The notes below the pieces were generated by a model. That model saw only the letters and a list, made by a program, of their open reading frames with translations. It was not told the DNA's origin and ran no database searches. Of a stretch of 64,000 nt of DNA, positions 1-13,500 are shown piece by piece. Location of the stretch: assembly GCA_009746045.1 (NCBI GenBank), contig RPFO01000022.1, forward strand, positions 4,094,622 to 4,158,621, in the 5' to 3' direction. Position 1 is the first letter of the stretch, and the number at the start of each line of letters is the position of its first letter. The position numbers and the translations under genes are program-made. The stretch is from Mesostigma viride. Lineage: Eukaryota > Streptophyta > Mesostigmatophyceae > Mesostigmatales > Mesostigmataceae.

Positions 1-1339
1 GCGTGTTCATTCTTATTGCCTGACTTGTGTCCTGACAAGGATTCTGGGTTAGTAAAATAATTAATTAGCCTCGTGTCCCCGTTAGTTTCGTGATTCTGGG
101 TTACCTGAGTTGATTCCAGTGGGAGCCGTGACTATGAATATTGAATGAATGTGTTGACTCCTATCTTGTGACACACCTTCCATTGCACGCATGGGCTCTC
201 CTTATCACCATCAGTTTGCTAACATGTCGGTGGGCTATGCTATCCATGTGTGGGCTGTGCTAATGTCCCTGGCAGATGCCGTACCACAACCGGCATGCAG
301 CGCCCGTGACGGCGGTGGCATTCTCCCCCACCAACCAGATGGTGCGTCGCCAGCATCAAACAGCTTGGTCTTGTGGTTCAGATATCAGCGTGGCGATATA
401 AGCTTGGTCATAAAAGACTGGTGATACGCCCCACCGTCTAGGTCATCTAGTTGCTCTTCTTGTAAGCCAGCCATAGTTTCAATGCACAAGGCTACATTTC
501 CATCTCCATTCATATTCATCATCCTGAACGACTCGAAAACACGGACAAGAGAACGGCAGGCTCGAGCTACCATGGTCCGGATTCTCCCGATTTCTGGCCT
601 GCGCTGGTCGTCTCCTTGATACGTTCCAGATAAACAGCGTCGGAACGCAAGCGCTGCGTAAGGCAACCTCTCCCGAAATGAGGTCCAATTGCATATTTGC
701 AGTGGCGATGGGGCTTCATGCAGTCAATACCGCATTTGCCCGCCAACACGTGCTCGATCCATTGTAGAACGTCTCAGTATCCTCACACACTTCCAAACAG
801 CGGCAGCACATCTTTCCAAGCGCTTCCACTCTCATTCTCACCCACCCCTTTCTCATGTGCTTTAACTACTTATGTACTATTAGTGGGTAAATCTATCCCA
901 TCCTCACCACATCCCGCCTTGTCAGAAACCCCTTTCCCAACCTGTGCTGACACACCCACCCAGCCACTTATGCATCGGCATTCGCCCCGAATTGCTCCCC
1001 CCTGCTTCTGCCGGATACTGGGCTATGCCGGCCAACACTACTATGCGGCGCGACTTCCTTCCCCCCCCTGTGTAGCAGCATATACTCATCTACACTCTTT
1101 TCATATGTGCCTTGAATCCCCCCTTAGAATTGCCCCCCCACGCCCCCCCTTTTTCATTTCTTATGCTGTCATCCTATGCTCTTGCAGCCTCAACGAGTTG
1201 CTGCACTTCCTTTCCCCGACCTGTAGCGGTATATGAGTGCTAATACCTTTCATATGATGGGTTATTATTGTAGTAATTATCCTTGGTACATCGCCTGCTG
1301 CCCCCCCTTCTCCCCCCCCCCCCCCCCCCCCCCCGGCAG
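1..1339. other. Intron or upstream sequence before the first visible NEDD1-like exon
   Basis: I find no convincing exon here. The stretch contains one dispersed-repeat copy (about 430-626), then C-rich low-complexity DNA from about 840, ending in a poly-C run (about 1311-1334) that abuts the 3' splice site of the first visible exon. Because the first visible exon starts inside the WD40 propeller, the gene's 5' exons must lie left of the window or be too diverged to see. Confidence 0.5.
430..626 (-). mobile_element. Dispersed repeat copy with GATTTCTGGCC end
   Basis: The stretch from about 470 to 626 reappears in reverse complement at 46878-47030, with the same central blocks (ccatggt, ctcgagcctgccgtt, atgaatatgaatggagatgg). 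A related end recurs near 57497-57575, 47868-47980 and 62196-62315. The outer end carries GATTTCTGGCCTGCGCTGG, which appears as a terminal inverted repeat in the copy at 47868-47980, so this is probably a non-autonomous DNA transposon. I could not fix its inner boundary or a target duplication here. Confidence 0.55.
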
Positions 1340-1561
1340 ATCCTATGCTCTGCCGGCCTGGACAAGCGGCTGCTATTTTTAGACCTCGCCGATCGCTCCC
1401 ACTCCATGACCTACGAGTGGGGCGCACCCCTGACCTGCCTTGCCATGCGTGGTGACGGCGTGAGCCTGGCCGCGGGCACCACCGACGGCCAAGTCATCCT
1501 GTTCGACATACGCAAGGGTGCGGCGGACCCGGTCATGCGCACGACCGTGTTTGCAGGGCGG
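1340..1561 (+). CDS. NEDD1: NEDD1-like exon 1 (WD40 blades)
   Basis: 74 codons between a poly-C tract ending in ggcag and the donor gtgagt. It encodes parts of two WD40 repeats, including LCSAGLDKRLLFLDL and LAAGTTDGQVILFDIRKG, which resemble the last blades of the NEDD1 propeller. Confidence 0.85.
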
Positions 1562-4500
1562 GTGAGTCATAGGTCGCCTGGTGGCAGGCAGCTGGTGCAT
1601 GACCGCGTTTGCGGGGAAGTGAGTCATATCAGTACCCCGGCTGGAGTGACAGGCGGCGCCATGCATGCTGTCGGTGCATGACCACCTTTGCGGGGTAGTG
1701 AGTCGTATCAGTACCCCGGCTGTAGTGACAGGCGGCGCCATGCATGCTGTCGGTGCATGACCACGTTTGCGGGGTAGTGATTCATATCAGTACCCCGGCT
1801 GGAGTGACAGGCGGCGCCATGCATGCTGTCGGTGCATGACCACGTTTGCGGGGTAGTGAGTCGTATCAGTACCCCGGCTGGAGTGACAGGCGGCGCCATG
1901 CATGCTCGGTGCATGGCCGCGTTTGCGCGGTGGATGAGCCCCACATAGGTAGCCTGGTGGCAGGCAGCCACGGTACAGTGCATGCGAGAGGACAACCTCA
2001 CCTGCGGTGCGGGGAATCCTGGGCTCGTGCCAGGCAGCTCACGCATGCTAGATGCACCGTAGCGTTTGGGGGCCGGATGGGTTGTAGGTGTTGGCAGGCA
2101 GCCCGCCCATGCTTGGCCTTGGATGGGTGGGTGGCTCGTGGCCTGTGGCTGCTAGGTCTCAGCAAACCTTCCCCTTTTAAGATGGTCGATTGATGATGGA
2201 TTCCCCCTCCCCCCCCTGATCCTGGTGGAGCCTAGAGGAAGCCCGAGCATTAAAAAATTAAAGCGAAAAATTAAAGCATGTGACTGCCGGGCATGCTGGG
2301 CGGGGGATGGGGTACGAAGCGGTTAAGAGAAGAGCCGGATGGTGGAACGGGTACAAGGCAGTGGAATAAGAGCAGTGCTAAGAGCAGTGCTGTTAGTTGG
2401 GCCCAAGGCAGTGGAATAAGAGCGGGGCAGCTAATGGGGTGGTAGGCAGTTAAACCGGAGCAGGGCGGTTTGTGGGGTAATAGACAGTTGAACCGGAGCA
2501 GGGCAGGTAATGGGGTAGCGGGCAGTTGAACGGGAGCAGAGCAGGGGTAGTGGACAGTTGAACCGGAGCAGGGCAGCTTGTGGGGTGGTAGACAGTTGGA
2601 CCGGACCAGGGCAGGTAATGGGGTAGTGGACAGTTGAACCGGAGCAGGGCAGGTAATGGGGTAGTGGGCAGTTGGACCGAAGCAGGGCAGTTTGTGGGGT
2701 GGGTGGCAGTTGGACCACAGCAAGGCATGGATGGGCTACAAGGCAGTTGCAGGAGAGCAGGTGGTAGTGGTACGCAGCCCTGGGTTTTGGTGGCTTTGCA
2801 GAACTAGTGCAGTAGTTTCCACCGCGCCGGCTGGCAATAGTCTCTTCGTGTGTGTCATGTCGAAATCCCTTTTTCTTTACCTTTGTGCCCTTCCCCCCTG
2901 CCCTTTACCCTGGTTTACCCTGGTAATGCCCCTTCCACCCCTAATGCTTTCATCTGCCACTCTTTCTCTTCATCCTTTTCTCGTGGATGAGTTTTCTCTT
3001 GTATACGTCTCTCTGATCGAAGTCCTGTGACTACAACTCATCCCTAAATCGCTAATGTGTCCCATGTGACTACAACTCATCCATGTGAATACAAATAATC
3101 CATGTGACTACAACTCATCCATGTGACTACAACTCATCCATGTGACTACAACTCATCCATGTGACTACAACCCATCCATGTGACTACAACCCATCCATGT
3201 GACTACAACTCATCCATGTGACTACAGCTCATCCATGTGACTACAACTCATCCATGTGACTACAACTCATCCATGTGACTATGGGAGATATCTTCTTACA
3301 TTGTCAGGCCCTGCCAGGGTTAGGCGACGCGGTGGCCATTATTGGACATACCGCGATATGATTTTAGCTTTATGCAGAGAAAAGACACTGTTGGCGTCAT
3401 CCGCTCAACCCCTCTTACTCAGATATGGTCGGATATGCAGGATAAGCAGCGTTGGGCAGACGTTTTCAAAGACTACGACCCCCCAACTGTGGGTCCTCGA
3501 ATCATGGTAGGCATAGTTTGCGTGCAAGAATAGCTCAAGGCCTTACTTGAGGCCCATATTTTAGACTAGCTGTGGAGATACATGTACATTGCCGTCTTGG
3601 GGAGACGTCCACCATATCTTAATTGGGGTATTCAGTGCTCCGTGGTCCCCCAACGGGGACACGAGACTAATTAATTAATTAATGTGACTACCACTCATCC
3701 ATTTGCCCTCCTTGCCCTCCTTGCCCTCCTTGCCCTCCTTGCCCTCCTTGCCCTCCTTGCCCTCCTTGCCCTCCTTGGCCTCCTTGCCCTCCTTGCCCTC
3801 CTTGCCCTCCTTGCCCTCCTTGCACTCCTTGCCCTCCTTGCCCTCCTTGCCCTCCTTGCCCTCCTTGCCCTCCTTGCCCTCCTTGCCCTCCTTGCCCTCC
3901 TTGCCCTCCTTGCCCTCCTTGCCCTCCTTGCCCTCCTTGCCCTCCTTGCCCTCCTTGCCCTCCTTGCCCTCCTCCAGCCGGTGACAAGCCTCCACTTCCA
4001 GCACATCCCCCCCAAGCCGGAAGCCAGTAGTAAGGTGGACACAAGCGCTGTGCCCGGCTTCCCTCTGCGAGAGCCGCGCGGCTATGGCGATGACGAGACG
4101 CTCATGGGTACGGACGCCATGGACGCGCCGATGGCGGCTGACCCCCAGCACACGCGCACTGTGGTAGCCAAGCACGTCGCGCCAGGTGGCGCGCACACAG
4201 AGGGCGGCAGGGCGCTGGCCGTCCCGGATGTGGCGTCACATCGGGATGAGCCAGCGGGGGTGGACCATGCGGGTGACCTCTCCGTGTTCTCCCCCGTGCA
4301 GGAGGTGGGTGGTGGTGGTTGGTGGTGGTGAGGGGGGCGGGGGGGGGGGGGCGGGGGGGGGGGGGGGGGGGGGGGGGGGAGGGGCAGTGTTGTGCCACCC
4401 ACACTGGTTTTGGTGTGGCCTGGACCGCTATGTGGGGATGCATATTTTGGCTGCGTTGGTGTCAACAAATGGGTGGGCCGGCAAGCGGGTTGGGGCGATG

Positions 4501-7500
4501 GGAAGGGGGGGGGGCGGGGGGCGGGGGGGGCGGGGGGGGCGGGGGGGGCGGGGGGCAAGGGCGGGGTGATGTGGCCGGTAGATTGAGGATTCCACGACTA
4601 GGCTGTATGCCTCTGTGTAAGTTCATGGGTTATAAGGCATTTTTGGAAAATTCATTTTTGGAAAAATATGGAGCAGAAGAATTTCGCGCTTGCGCTCTCC
4701 ATCGTGAGATCGATGAGTCTCCCTTCAACGGATGAATGGATGAAATTTAATACAATATGTTTTGTTTCATGTGCCTCCACGGGACACATCCTTTTGTAAT
4801 GAGCATTGTTGGGAGCCCTTCCAGTGGCCTGTATGCCTCTCCAAGTCCCTGGCAAGCGATTGTGCTATGGGATAGCGATGGCTGGCTGGCGCTAGCACAA
4901 CACAGGTGTCAGGGGGGAACCAGGGGGGTGGACCTAGGGGGGAAATGGGGAAATCATATCTATACGGTTACTATACATATCGATACGGTTAGTCCTTGAT
5001 GGGCTTGATACGGCCTTTCAAACTTGGGTTTTCCACCGTTTTGTGACATGGGTTTTCCGCCGTCCAGGTGAAGGCGCTGCCAACGGGCATGGATGTGCCC
5101 GCCATTCTCCCGACCCCTCTCCTGTCAAGCCTAGCGGGGGGCATGGCGGGCAGCATGGCCCCCTTGTCATCAAGGGCCACCCCTGGGGGCAGGGACAGCG
5201 GCCCGGCTGAGGGCGTGGGCGCGGGCACGTTCGCTCGCCGGTTGGAGCACCAGCTGGATGAGGTGGCCAAGGTATGGCGGACGGGGCTAGATAAAGGGTA
5301 CTCTACCCTCTGGCCTAGACAAGTGGGATTTAACTATTGCAGGGTTTGCGCTGCAAACCAGTACAAAGAAGGCGAAGGAGTGAGACACGGTCACGCTGAT
5401 TTGACAGGAGGGAGGGGGGAAGGGGGGTGGGGGTGGGGGGCTGGGATGCATTCAACGGGGTGGGGGCCGGGGGGGAATGCATTCAATGGGGGAGGGGGGG
5501 TAGGCAGATGTAGCCGCGTGAAGCTTAGGAGGTATGAGCGGGGCAGTGAACCGTGTGCTCCAGAGGACGGGTGAGTAGGAAGGGGAAAGCTGCCCTGTAT
5601 CTCCCCTCCCTTTGTTCTGCTTACCGCTGCTATCACCCCCTCGGGGTACCTGCTTCTCATCTCTCCCTGCCCTGTGTACCTGCCACCAGAGCAAGTCGAG
5701 CACCACCCCACTGTCAGAGGCCGCGGCAGCCGCGATGGCCTTTGCCATGTCCAGCCCCGCCCCCCCCCAGCACAAGAGCGCAGCACCGGCCGCGCAGGCT
5801 GCTGGCCCCGCCCCTGCTGCCAGCCAACGAGCGGCGCCACGGCCTGCCGCCGGCGCGGGTGGGAGTGCCCTTCCTGGGGGAGAGGCAGTGCCGGGGGTGG
5901 CGAGGGATGGGCTGTCCCTTGGGGGTGGCACCGGCCTACTGGTATCTGGCACAAACACAGGTGGCACAAACACAGGTGGCACAAACACAGGGGATGGCGT
6001 GGCTCGGCAATCGGCCGAAATGGAGGGCGCGATAGGTCCACCGGCACGTGTACCCTCGTTCACAGCAAAGGGGTCTATGGCCCCCCCACCGCCCGCAGCT
6101 GCGGCGACCACGGTGCCGTCTTCTGCCAGCCAACCGCAGAACGTGAGTAAGGCTGTGAGTGCTTTGTACAGCTCGTAGAGTCAGCGGAACGTGAGTAAGG
6201 CTGTCAGCAGAACGAGAGTGAGGCTGTGAGTGCTTAGTATTTAGAGTCAGCAGACCGTGAGTAGGGCTGTGCATGGTTTTGAAAGCTGGCAGGGAGTAGA
6301 AGGTGGATAGGGCTGTGCATGGTAAGTACAGCGGCGGGGGTCAGCAGACCGTGAGTAGGGCTGCCCGCGCATACATGGCTCGTACAATCTCCCTATGGCA
6401 GCTGCTCCCGATGGCAGCTGCCCCCTATGGCTGATGCTTCCGTCATTTCAAGGCATATGTCGCTCCTGAAGATGGGGACATAGGGTCCTGAAAGGACCAG
6501 GGTTGTGGAAGAATCTATCTTTGCCGTGAAATTAGCATCTGTGCCGTGAAAGGAGCTGCGTCTTGAGATGGATCTGACAAGGTTAGTTGAACGAGGATGT
6601 TGCCTCCCCATGGCAAGTGACGAGGGTAAGTGATCACAGGGGAAAAGCATGAAGATCTCGGGGGATAAGGAATGAGCCATGATCATAGCATTCCGAAATA
6701 AGGAATGAATGATGATCTCGGGGGATAAGGAATGAGCCATGATCATAGCATTCCGAAATAAGGAATGAATAATGATCTCGGGGGATAAGGAATGAATCAT
6801 GATCATAGCATTCCGAAATAAGGAATGAATGATGATCTCGGGGGATAAGGAATGAGCCATGATCATAGCATTCCGAAATAAGGAATGAATAATGATCTCG
6901 GGGGATAAGGAATGAGCCATGATCATAGCATTCTGAAATAAGGAATGAATAATGATCTCGGGGGATAGGGAATGAGCCATGATCATAGCATTCCGAAATA
7001 AGGAATGAATGATGATCTCGGGGGATAAGGAATGAGCCATGATCATAGCATTCTGAAATAAGGAATGAATAATGATCTCGGGGGATAAGGAATGAGCCAT
7101 GATCATAGCATTCTGAAATAAGGAATGAATAATGATCTCGGGGGATAAGGAATGAGCCATGATCATAGCATTCCGAAATAAGGAATGAATAATGATCTCG
7201 GGGGATAAGGAATGAATCATGATCATAGCATTCCGAAATAAGGAATGAATAATGATCTCGGGGGATAAGGAATGAGCCATGATCATAGCATTCCGAAATA
7301 AGGAATGAATAATGATCTCGGGGGATAAGGAATGAGCCATGATCATAGCATTCTGAAATAAGGAATGAATAATGATCTCGGGGGATAAGGAATGAGCCAT
7401 GATCATAGCATTCTGAAATAAGGAATGAATAATGATCTCGGGGGATAAGGAATGAGCCATGATCATAGCATTCCGAAATAAGGAATGAATAATGATCTCG

Positions 7501-10500
7501 GGGGATAAGGAATGAGCCATGATCATAGCATTCCGAAATAAGGAATGAATCATGATCTCGGGGGATGAGGAATGAGCCATGATCATAGCATTCTGAAATA
7601 AGGAATGAATAATGATCTCGGGGGATAGGGAATGAATCATGATCATAGCATTCTGAAATAAGGAATGAATAATGATCTCGGGGGATAAGGAATGAGCCAT
7701 GATCATAGCATTCCGAAATAAGGAATGAATAATGATCTCGGGGGATAAGGAATGAGCCATGATCATAGCATTCTGAAATAAGGAATGAATGATGATCTCG
7801 GGGGATAAGGAATGAGCCATGATCATAGCATTCCGAAATAAGGAATGAATAATGATCTCGGGGGATAAGGAATGAGCCATGATCATAGCATTCCGAAATA
7901 AGGAATGAATAATGATCTCGGGGGATAGGGAATGAATCATGATCATAGCATTCTGAAATAAGGAATGAATAATGATCTCGGGGGATAAGGAATGAGCCAT
8001 GATCATAGCATTCTGAAATAAGGAATGAATAATGATCTCGGGGGATAGGGAATGAATCATGATCATAGCATTCCGAAATAAGGAATGAATAATGATCTCG
8101 GGGGATAAGGAATGAGCCATGATCATAGCATTCCGAAATAAGGAATGAATGATGATCTCGGGGGATAAGGAATGAATCATGATCATAGCATTCCGAAATA
8201 AGGAATGAATAATGATCTCGGGGGATAAGGAATGAGCCATGATCATAGCATTCTGAAATAAGGAATGAATAATGATCTCGGGGGATAAGGAATGAGCCAT
8301 GATCATAGCATTCCGAAATAAGGAATGAATAATGATCTCGGGGGATAAGGAATGAGCCATGATCATAGCATTCCGAAATAAGGAATGAATGAAGATCTCG
8401 GGGGATAGGGAATGAATCATGATCATAGCATTCTGAAATAAGGAATGAATAATGATCTCGGGGGATAAGGAATGAATCATGATCATAGCATTCTGAAATA
8501 AGGAATGAATAATGATCTCGGGGGATAAGGAGGGAATAATGATCATAGCATTCTGAAATAAGGAATGAATAATGATCTCGGGGGATAAGGAATGAGCCAT
8601 GATCATAGCATTCTGAAATAAGGAATGAATAATGATCTCGGGGGATAAGGAATGAGCCATGATCATAGCATTCCGAAATAAGGAATGAATAATGATCTCG
8701 GGGGATAAGGAATGAGCCATGATCATAGCATTCCGAATTAAGGAATGAATAATGATCTCGGGGGATAAGGAATGAGCCATGATCATAGCATTCCGAAATA
8801 AGGAATGAATAATGATCTCGGGGGATAAGGAATGAGCCATGATCATAGCATTCCGAAATAAGGAATGAATAATGATCTCGGGGGATAAGGAATGAGCCAT
8901 GATCATAGCATTCCGAAATAAGGAATGAATAATGATCTCGGGGGATAAGGAATGAGCCATGATCATAGCATTCCGAAATAAGGAATGAATAATGATCTCG
9001 GGGGATAAGGAATGAATCATGATCATAGCATTCCGAAATAAGGAATGAATAATGATCTCGGGGGATAAGGAATGAGCCATGATCATAGCATTCCGAAATA
9101 AGGAATGAATAATGATCTCGGGGGATAAGGAATGAGCCATGATCATAGCATTCCGAAATAAGGAATGAATAATGATCTCGGGGGATAAGGAATGAGCCAT
9201 GATCATAGCATTCCGAAATAAGGAATGAATGATGATCTCGGGGGATAAGGAATGAGCCATGATCATAGCATTCTGAAATAAGGAATGAATGATGATCTCG
9301 GGGGATAAGGAATGAGCCATGATCATAGCATTCTGAAATAAGGAATGAATGATGATCTCGGGGGATAAGGAATGAGCCATGATCATAGCATTCCGAAATA
9401 AGGAATGAATAATGATCTCGGGGGATAAGGAATGAGCCATGATCATAGCATTCCGAAATAAGGAATGAATCATGATCTCGGGGGATAAGGAATGAGCCAT
9501 GATCATAGCATTCTGAAATAAGGAATGAATAATGATCTTGGGGGATAAGGAATGAATCATGATCATAGCATTCTGAAATAAGGAATGAATAATGATCTCG
9601 GGGGATAAGGAATGAATCATGATCATAGCATTCCGAAATAAGGAATGAATAATGATCTCGGGGGATAAGGAATGAGCCATGATCATAGCATTCCGAAATA
9701 AGGAATGAATAATGATCTCGGGGGATGAGGAATGAGCCATGATCATAGCATTCCGAAATAAGGAATGAATAATGATCTCGGGGGATAAGGAGGGAATAAT
9801 GATCAAAGCATTCTGAAATAAGGAATGAATAATGATCTCGGGGGATAAGGAATGAATCATGATCATAGCATTCCGAAATAAGGAATGAATAATGATCTCG
9901 GGGGATAAGGAATGAGCCATGATCATAGCATTCTGAAATAAGGAATGAATAATGATCTCGGGGGATAAGGGATGAGCCATGATCATAGCATTCCGAAATA
10001 AGGAATGAATGATGATCTCGGGGGATAAGGAATGAGCCATGATCATAGCATTCCGAAATAAGGAATGAATAATGATCTCGGGGGATAAGGGATGAGCCAT
10101 GATCATAGCATTCCGAAATAAGGAATGAATGATGATCTCGGGGGATGAGGAATGAGCCATGATCATAGCATTCCGAAATAAGGAATGAATGATGATCTCG
10201 GGGGATAAGGAGGGAATAATGATCATAGCATTCTGAAATAAGGAATGAATAATGATCTCGGGGGATAAGGAATGAGCCATGATCATAGCATTCTGAAATA
10301 AGGAATGAATAATGATCTCGGGGGATAAGGAATGAATCATGATCCTAGCATTCTGAAATAAGGAATGAATAATGATCTCGGGGGATAAGGAATGAGCCAT
10401 GATCATAGCATTCCGAAATAAGGAATGAATAATGATCTCGGGGGATAAGGAATGAGCCATGATCATAGCATTCCGAAATAAGGAATGAATAATGATCTCG

Positions 10501-13500
10501 GGGGATAAGGAATGAGCCATGATCATAGCATTCCGAAATAAGGAATGAATCGGATTTCTCTGAAAATAGTTTATTAAACAGCATGCGGGAAAGAAAGGGC
10601 CGCCACAACCTTGTGGCTGTACATGCAGAAAGGCTTGTTAGACGAATGGGGACGACTTGTTGTTTACCGGGGAATCCTACTGGCAACTAGCTTTGCCTTT
10701 TGTAAGTCAGGCGCCGTTTGTTTGAACGGCCGGCCATGTGTTGAATGCTGACGGAAGTTGCGTCAAAAAGCTGTAATAAAATCTGATGTAACCAGCACTC
10801 ACCAATTGATTGGTGTGCTGCTTGGTTGGGTAGTGTGTTCAGGGTTGCATTCGAAGAGTACACATGGCCTGACAGCTCAGACGTGTGACAGATGAGTTGG
10901 CTGGCTGAATTATTAAATTGTCAGCGTTAGGATATTTCTGGTTTTGCCGTTTTCCATTTTGACGGTAGGCTTGATAAGCATGGTCGGCGGGTTGTGACCC
11001 GTAATTGTTTCTTTGAATGTGCTCACTGAAGCAGTATGCGCGGCCTCGCTGCTATGGCGGCGGGGCTAAAGAAAATTAGGCAAAGACCCCGTCCTTGCCT
11101 GCTATGAAGTCGCGGGCTTTGCGACTTCACGGCAGGTAGGGGCGGTTTGAACGGAACGGAAATTTCGCGTTACCAATGTGCCAAGTGGTTCTGGTTGGCA
11201 CCTTGCTGGGCAGCGTCTCGGTGGTCATAGAAAGTGGGCTGGGCGCCCCGCCCCGGCTGCTGGTAATTCCAGCAGCGGAGCCAATCATGTCGACTAAGAA
11301 GTCCGCAGCTGATGCGGAAACTGTGCGAAGGTCAATAGATTAATTTGGATTCCATGAGACTGCGCTGGTAGTCAGTCAGCGGCCCACCGCCTAGGGCGCT
11401 GCATGGCGCTGCCTTCGGCTTGGTGCGCGGCCCTTTTTTGTTATGGGCCAGCGAGGGATATAAGGGTGACGCGCGGCCGGCTAATTTCTTGCGTTCCGGA
11501 AGAAAATATATTTGCAAAATTCCCACAAAAGGAACCGAGTATCGGAAAGGCGTCTCGGCTGACAGTGGCAGTGTCTGGCCTTGTCGTCTCTCCTGCTCAG
11601 CACCCGGCAGGTAGCGGTTCAAACCCTGGTGGCGTCGGAATGCGAATTTTCTGGGTTTTTATCCGGAATAATATTTTGCTGAGGCGGCTCCGCGGATTCG
11701 CTAACCTTTTTTGTCGGGCCCCTTAGGGGGTTATTATAGCCTTGTGCGGGCTGAGTCGCCATGAAGGAGATGTTGCGACACGCCCCACTTTGTGGTCTTT
11801 TATGGAAGCGGCTACCCTCGAGGCTGCTCGGAAGAGGGGGGGGGTCTTCTCCTTTTCTTTGTTCACTGTTATTGGGGCAACAGTGATCCTATCAAGTTTT
11901 GTTTCCTGAGCGGCGACAGTGCGGGGGAGGAGGGTAATGGCGCCAGGGACTGGGGTGGATCGGGGGGCTCTTGCTCCTGCATGCGAGGGAGACGAGATGA
12001 CTACTTAAACCTGCCTTTGGCAGGGGCTCTACTCATTGTTTTCAATCAAATGCTGGTTTTCTTGGGAGCTCAAGTGTCATAATCGGATTTCTCTGAAAAT
12101 AGTTTATTAAACAGCATGCGGGAAAGAAAGGGCCGCCACAACCTTGTGGCTGTACATGCAGAAAGGCTTGTTAGACGAATGGGGACGACTTGTTGTTTAC
12201 CGGGGAATCCTACTGGCAACTAGCTTTGCCTTTTGTAAGTCAGGCGCCGTTTGTTTGAACGGCCGGCCATGTGTTGAATGCTGACGGAAGTTGCGTCAAA
12301 AAGCTGTAATAAAATCTGATGTAACCAGCACTCACCAATTGATTGGTGTGCTGCTTGGTTGGGTAGTGTGTTCAGGGTTGCATTCGAAGAGTACACATGG
12401 CCTGACAGCTCAGACGTGTGACAGATGAGTTGGCTGGCTGAATTATTAAATTGTCAGCGTTAGGATATTTCTGGTTTTGCCGTTTTCCATTTTGACGGTA
12501 GGCTTGATAAGCATGGTCGGCGGGTTGTGACCCGTAATTGTTTCTTCCCACCCATCCCACCCTTGGGGGGCTCTTGCTCCTGCATGCGAGGGAGACGAGA
12601 TGACTACTTAAACCTGCCTTTGGCAGGGGCTCTACTCATTGTTTTCAATCAAATGCTGGTTTTCTTGGGAGCTCAAGTGTCATAATGATGATCTCGGGGG
12701 ATAAGGAATGAATCATGATCATAGCATTCTGAAATAAGGAATGAATAACGATCTCGGGGGATAGGGAATGAATCATGATCATAGCATTCCGAAATAAGGA
12801 ATGAATAATGATCTCGGGGGATAAGGAATGAGCCATGATCATAGCATTCTGAAATAAGGAATGAATGATGATCTCGGGGGATAAGGAATGAGCCATGATC
12901 ATAGCATTCTGAAATAAGGAATGAATAATGATCTCGGGGGATAGGGAATGAGCCATGATCATAGCATTCCGAAATAAGGAATGAATGATGATCTCGGGGG
13001 ATAAGGAATGAATCATGATCATAGCATTCTGAAATAAGGAATGAATAATGATCTCGGGGGATAAGGAATGAGCCATGATCATAGCATTCTGAAATAAGGA
13101 ATGAATGATGATCTCGGGGGATAAGGAATGAATCATGATCATAGCATTCCGAAATAAGGAATGAATAATGATCTCGGGGGATAAGGGATGAGCCATGATC
13201 ATAGCATTCCGAAATAAGGAATGAATAATGATCTCGGGGGATAAGGAGGGAATAATGATCATAGCATTCTGAAATAAGGAATGAGCCATGATCTCGGGGG
13301 ATAAGGGATGAGCCATGATCATAGCATTCTGAAATAAGGAATGAATAATGATCTCGGGGGATAAGGAATGAGCCATGATCATAGCATTCCGAAATAAGGA
13401 ATGAATAATGATCTCGGGGGATAAGGGATGAGCCATGATCATAGCATTCTGAAATAAGGAATGAATAATGATCTCGGGGGATAAGGAATGAGCCATGATC

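Noticed and set aside
6393-10526. 1377-codon minus-strand open frame of 20-residue repeats
   Set aside because: It follows the 60-bp satellite. Variants change residues freely (AHS, IHS, AHP), the frame runs antisense through a host intron, and single-base slips elsewhere break it.
11265-11290. 18S rRNA-like ggtaattccagcag
   Set aside because: It is one side of a local hairpin (gctgctgg/ccagcagc); the flanks do not resemble rRNA.
11563-11638. tRNA gene
   Set aside because: B-box is good but T-arm and acceptor stems do not pair; kept only as a low-confidence tRNA-like segment.
10551-12683. Plain LTR retrotransposon
   Set aside because: The A repeats are not at both ends; B2 follows A2, and no clear 4-6-bp target duplication is present. 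The split-direct-repeat order fits better.
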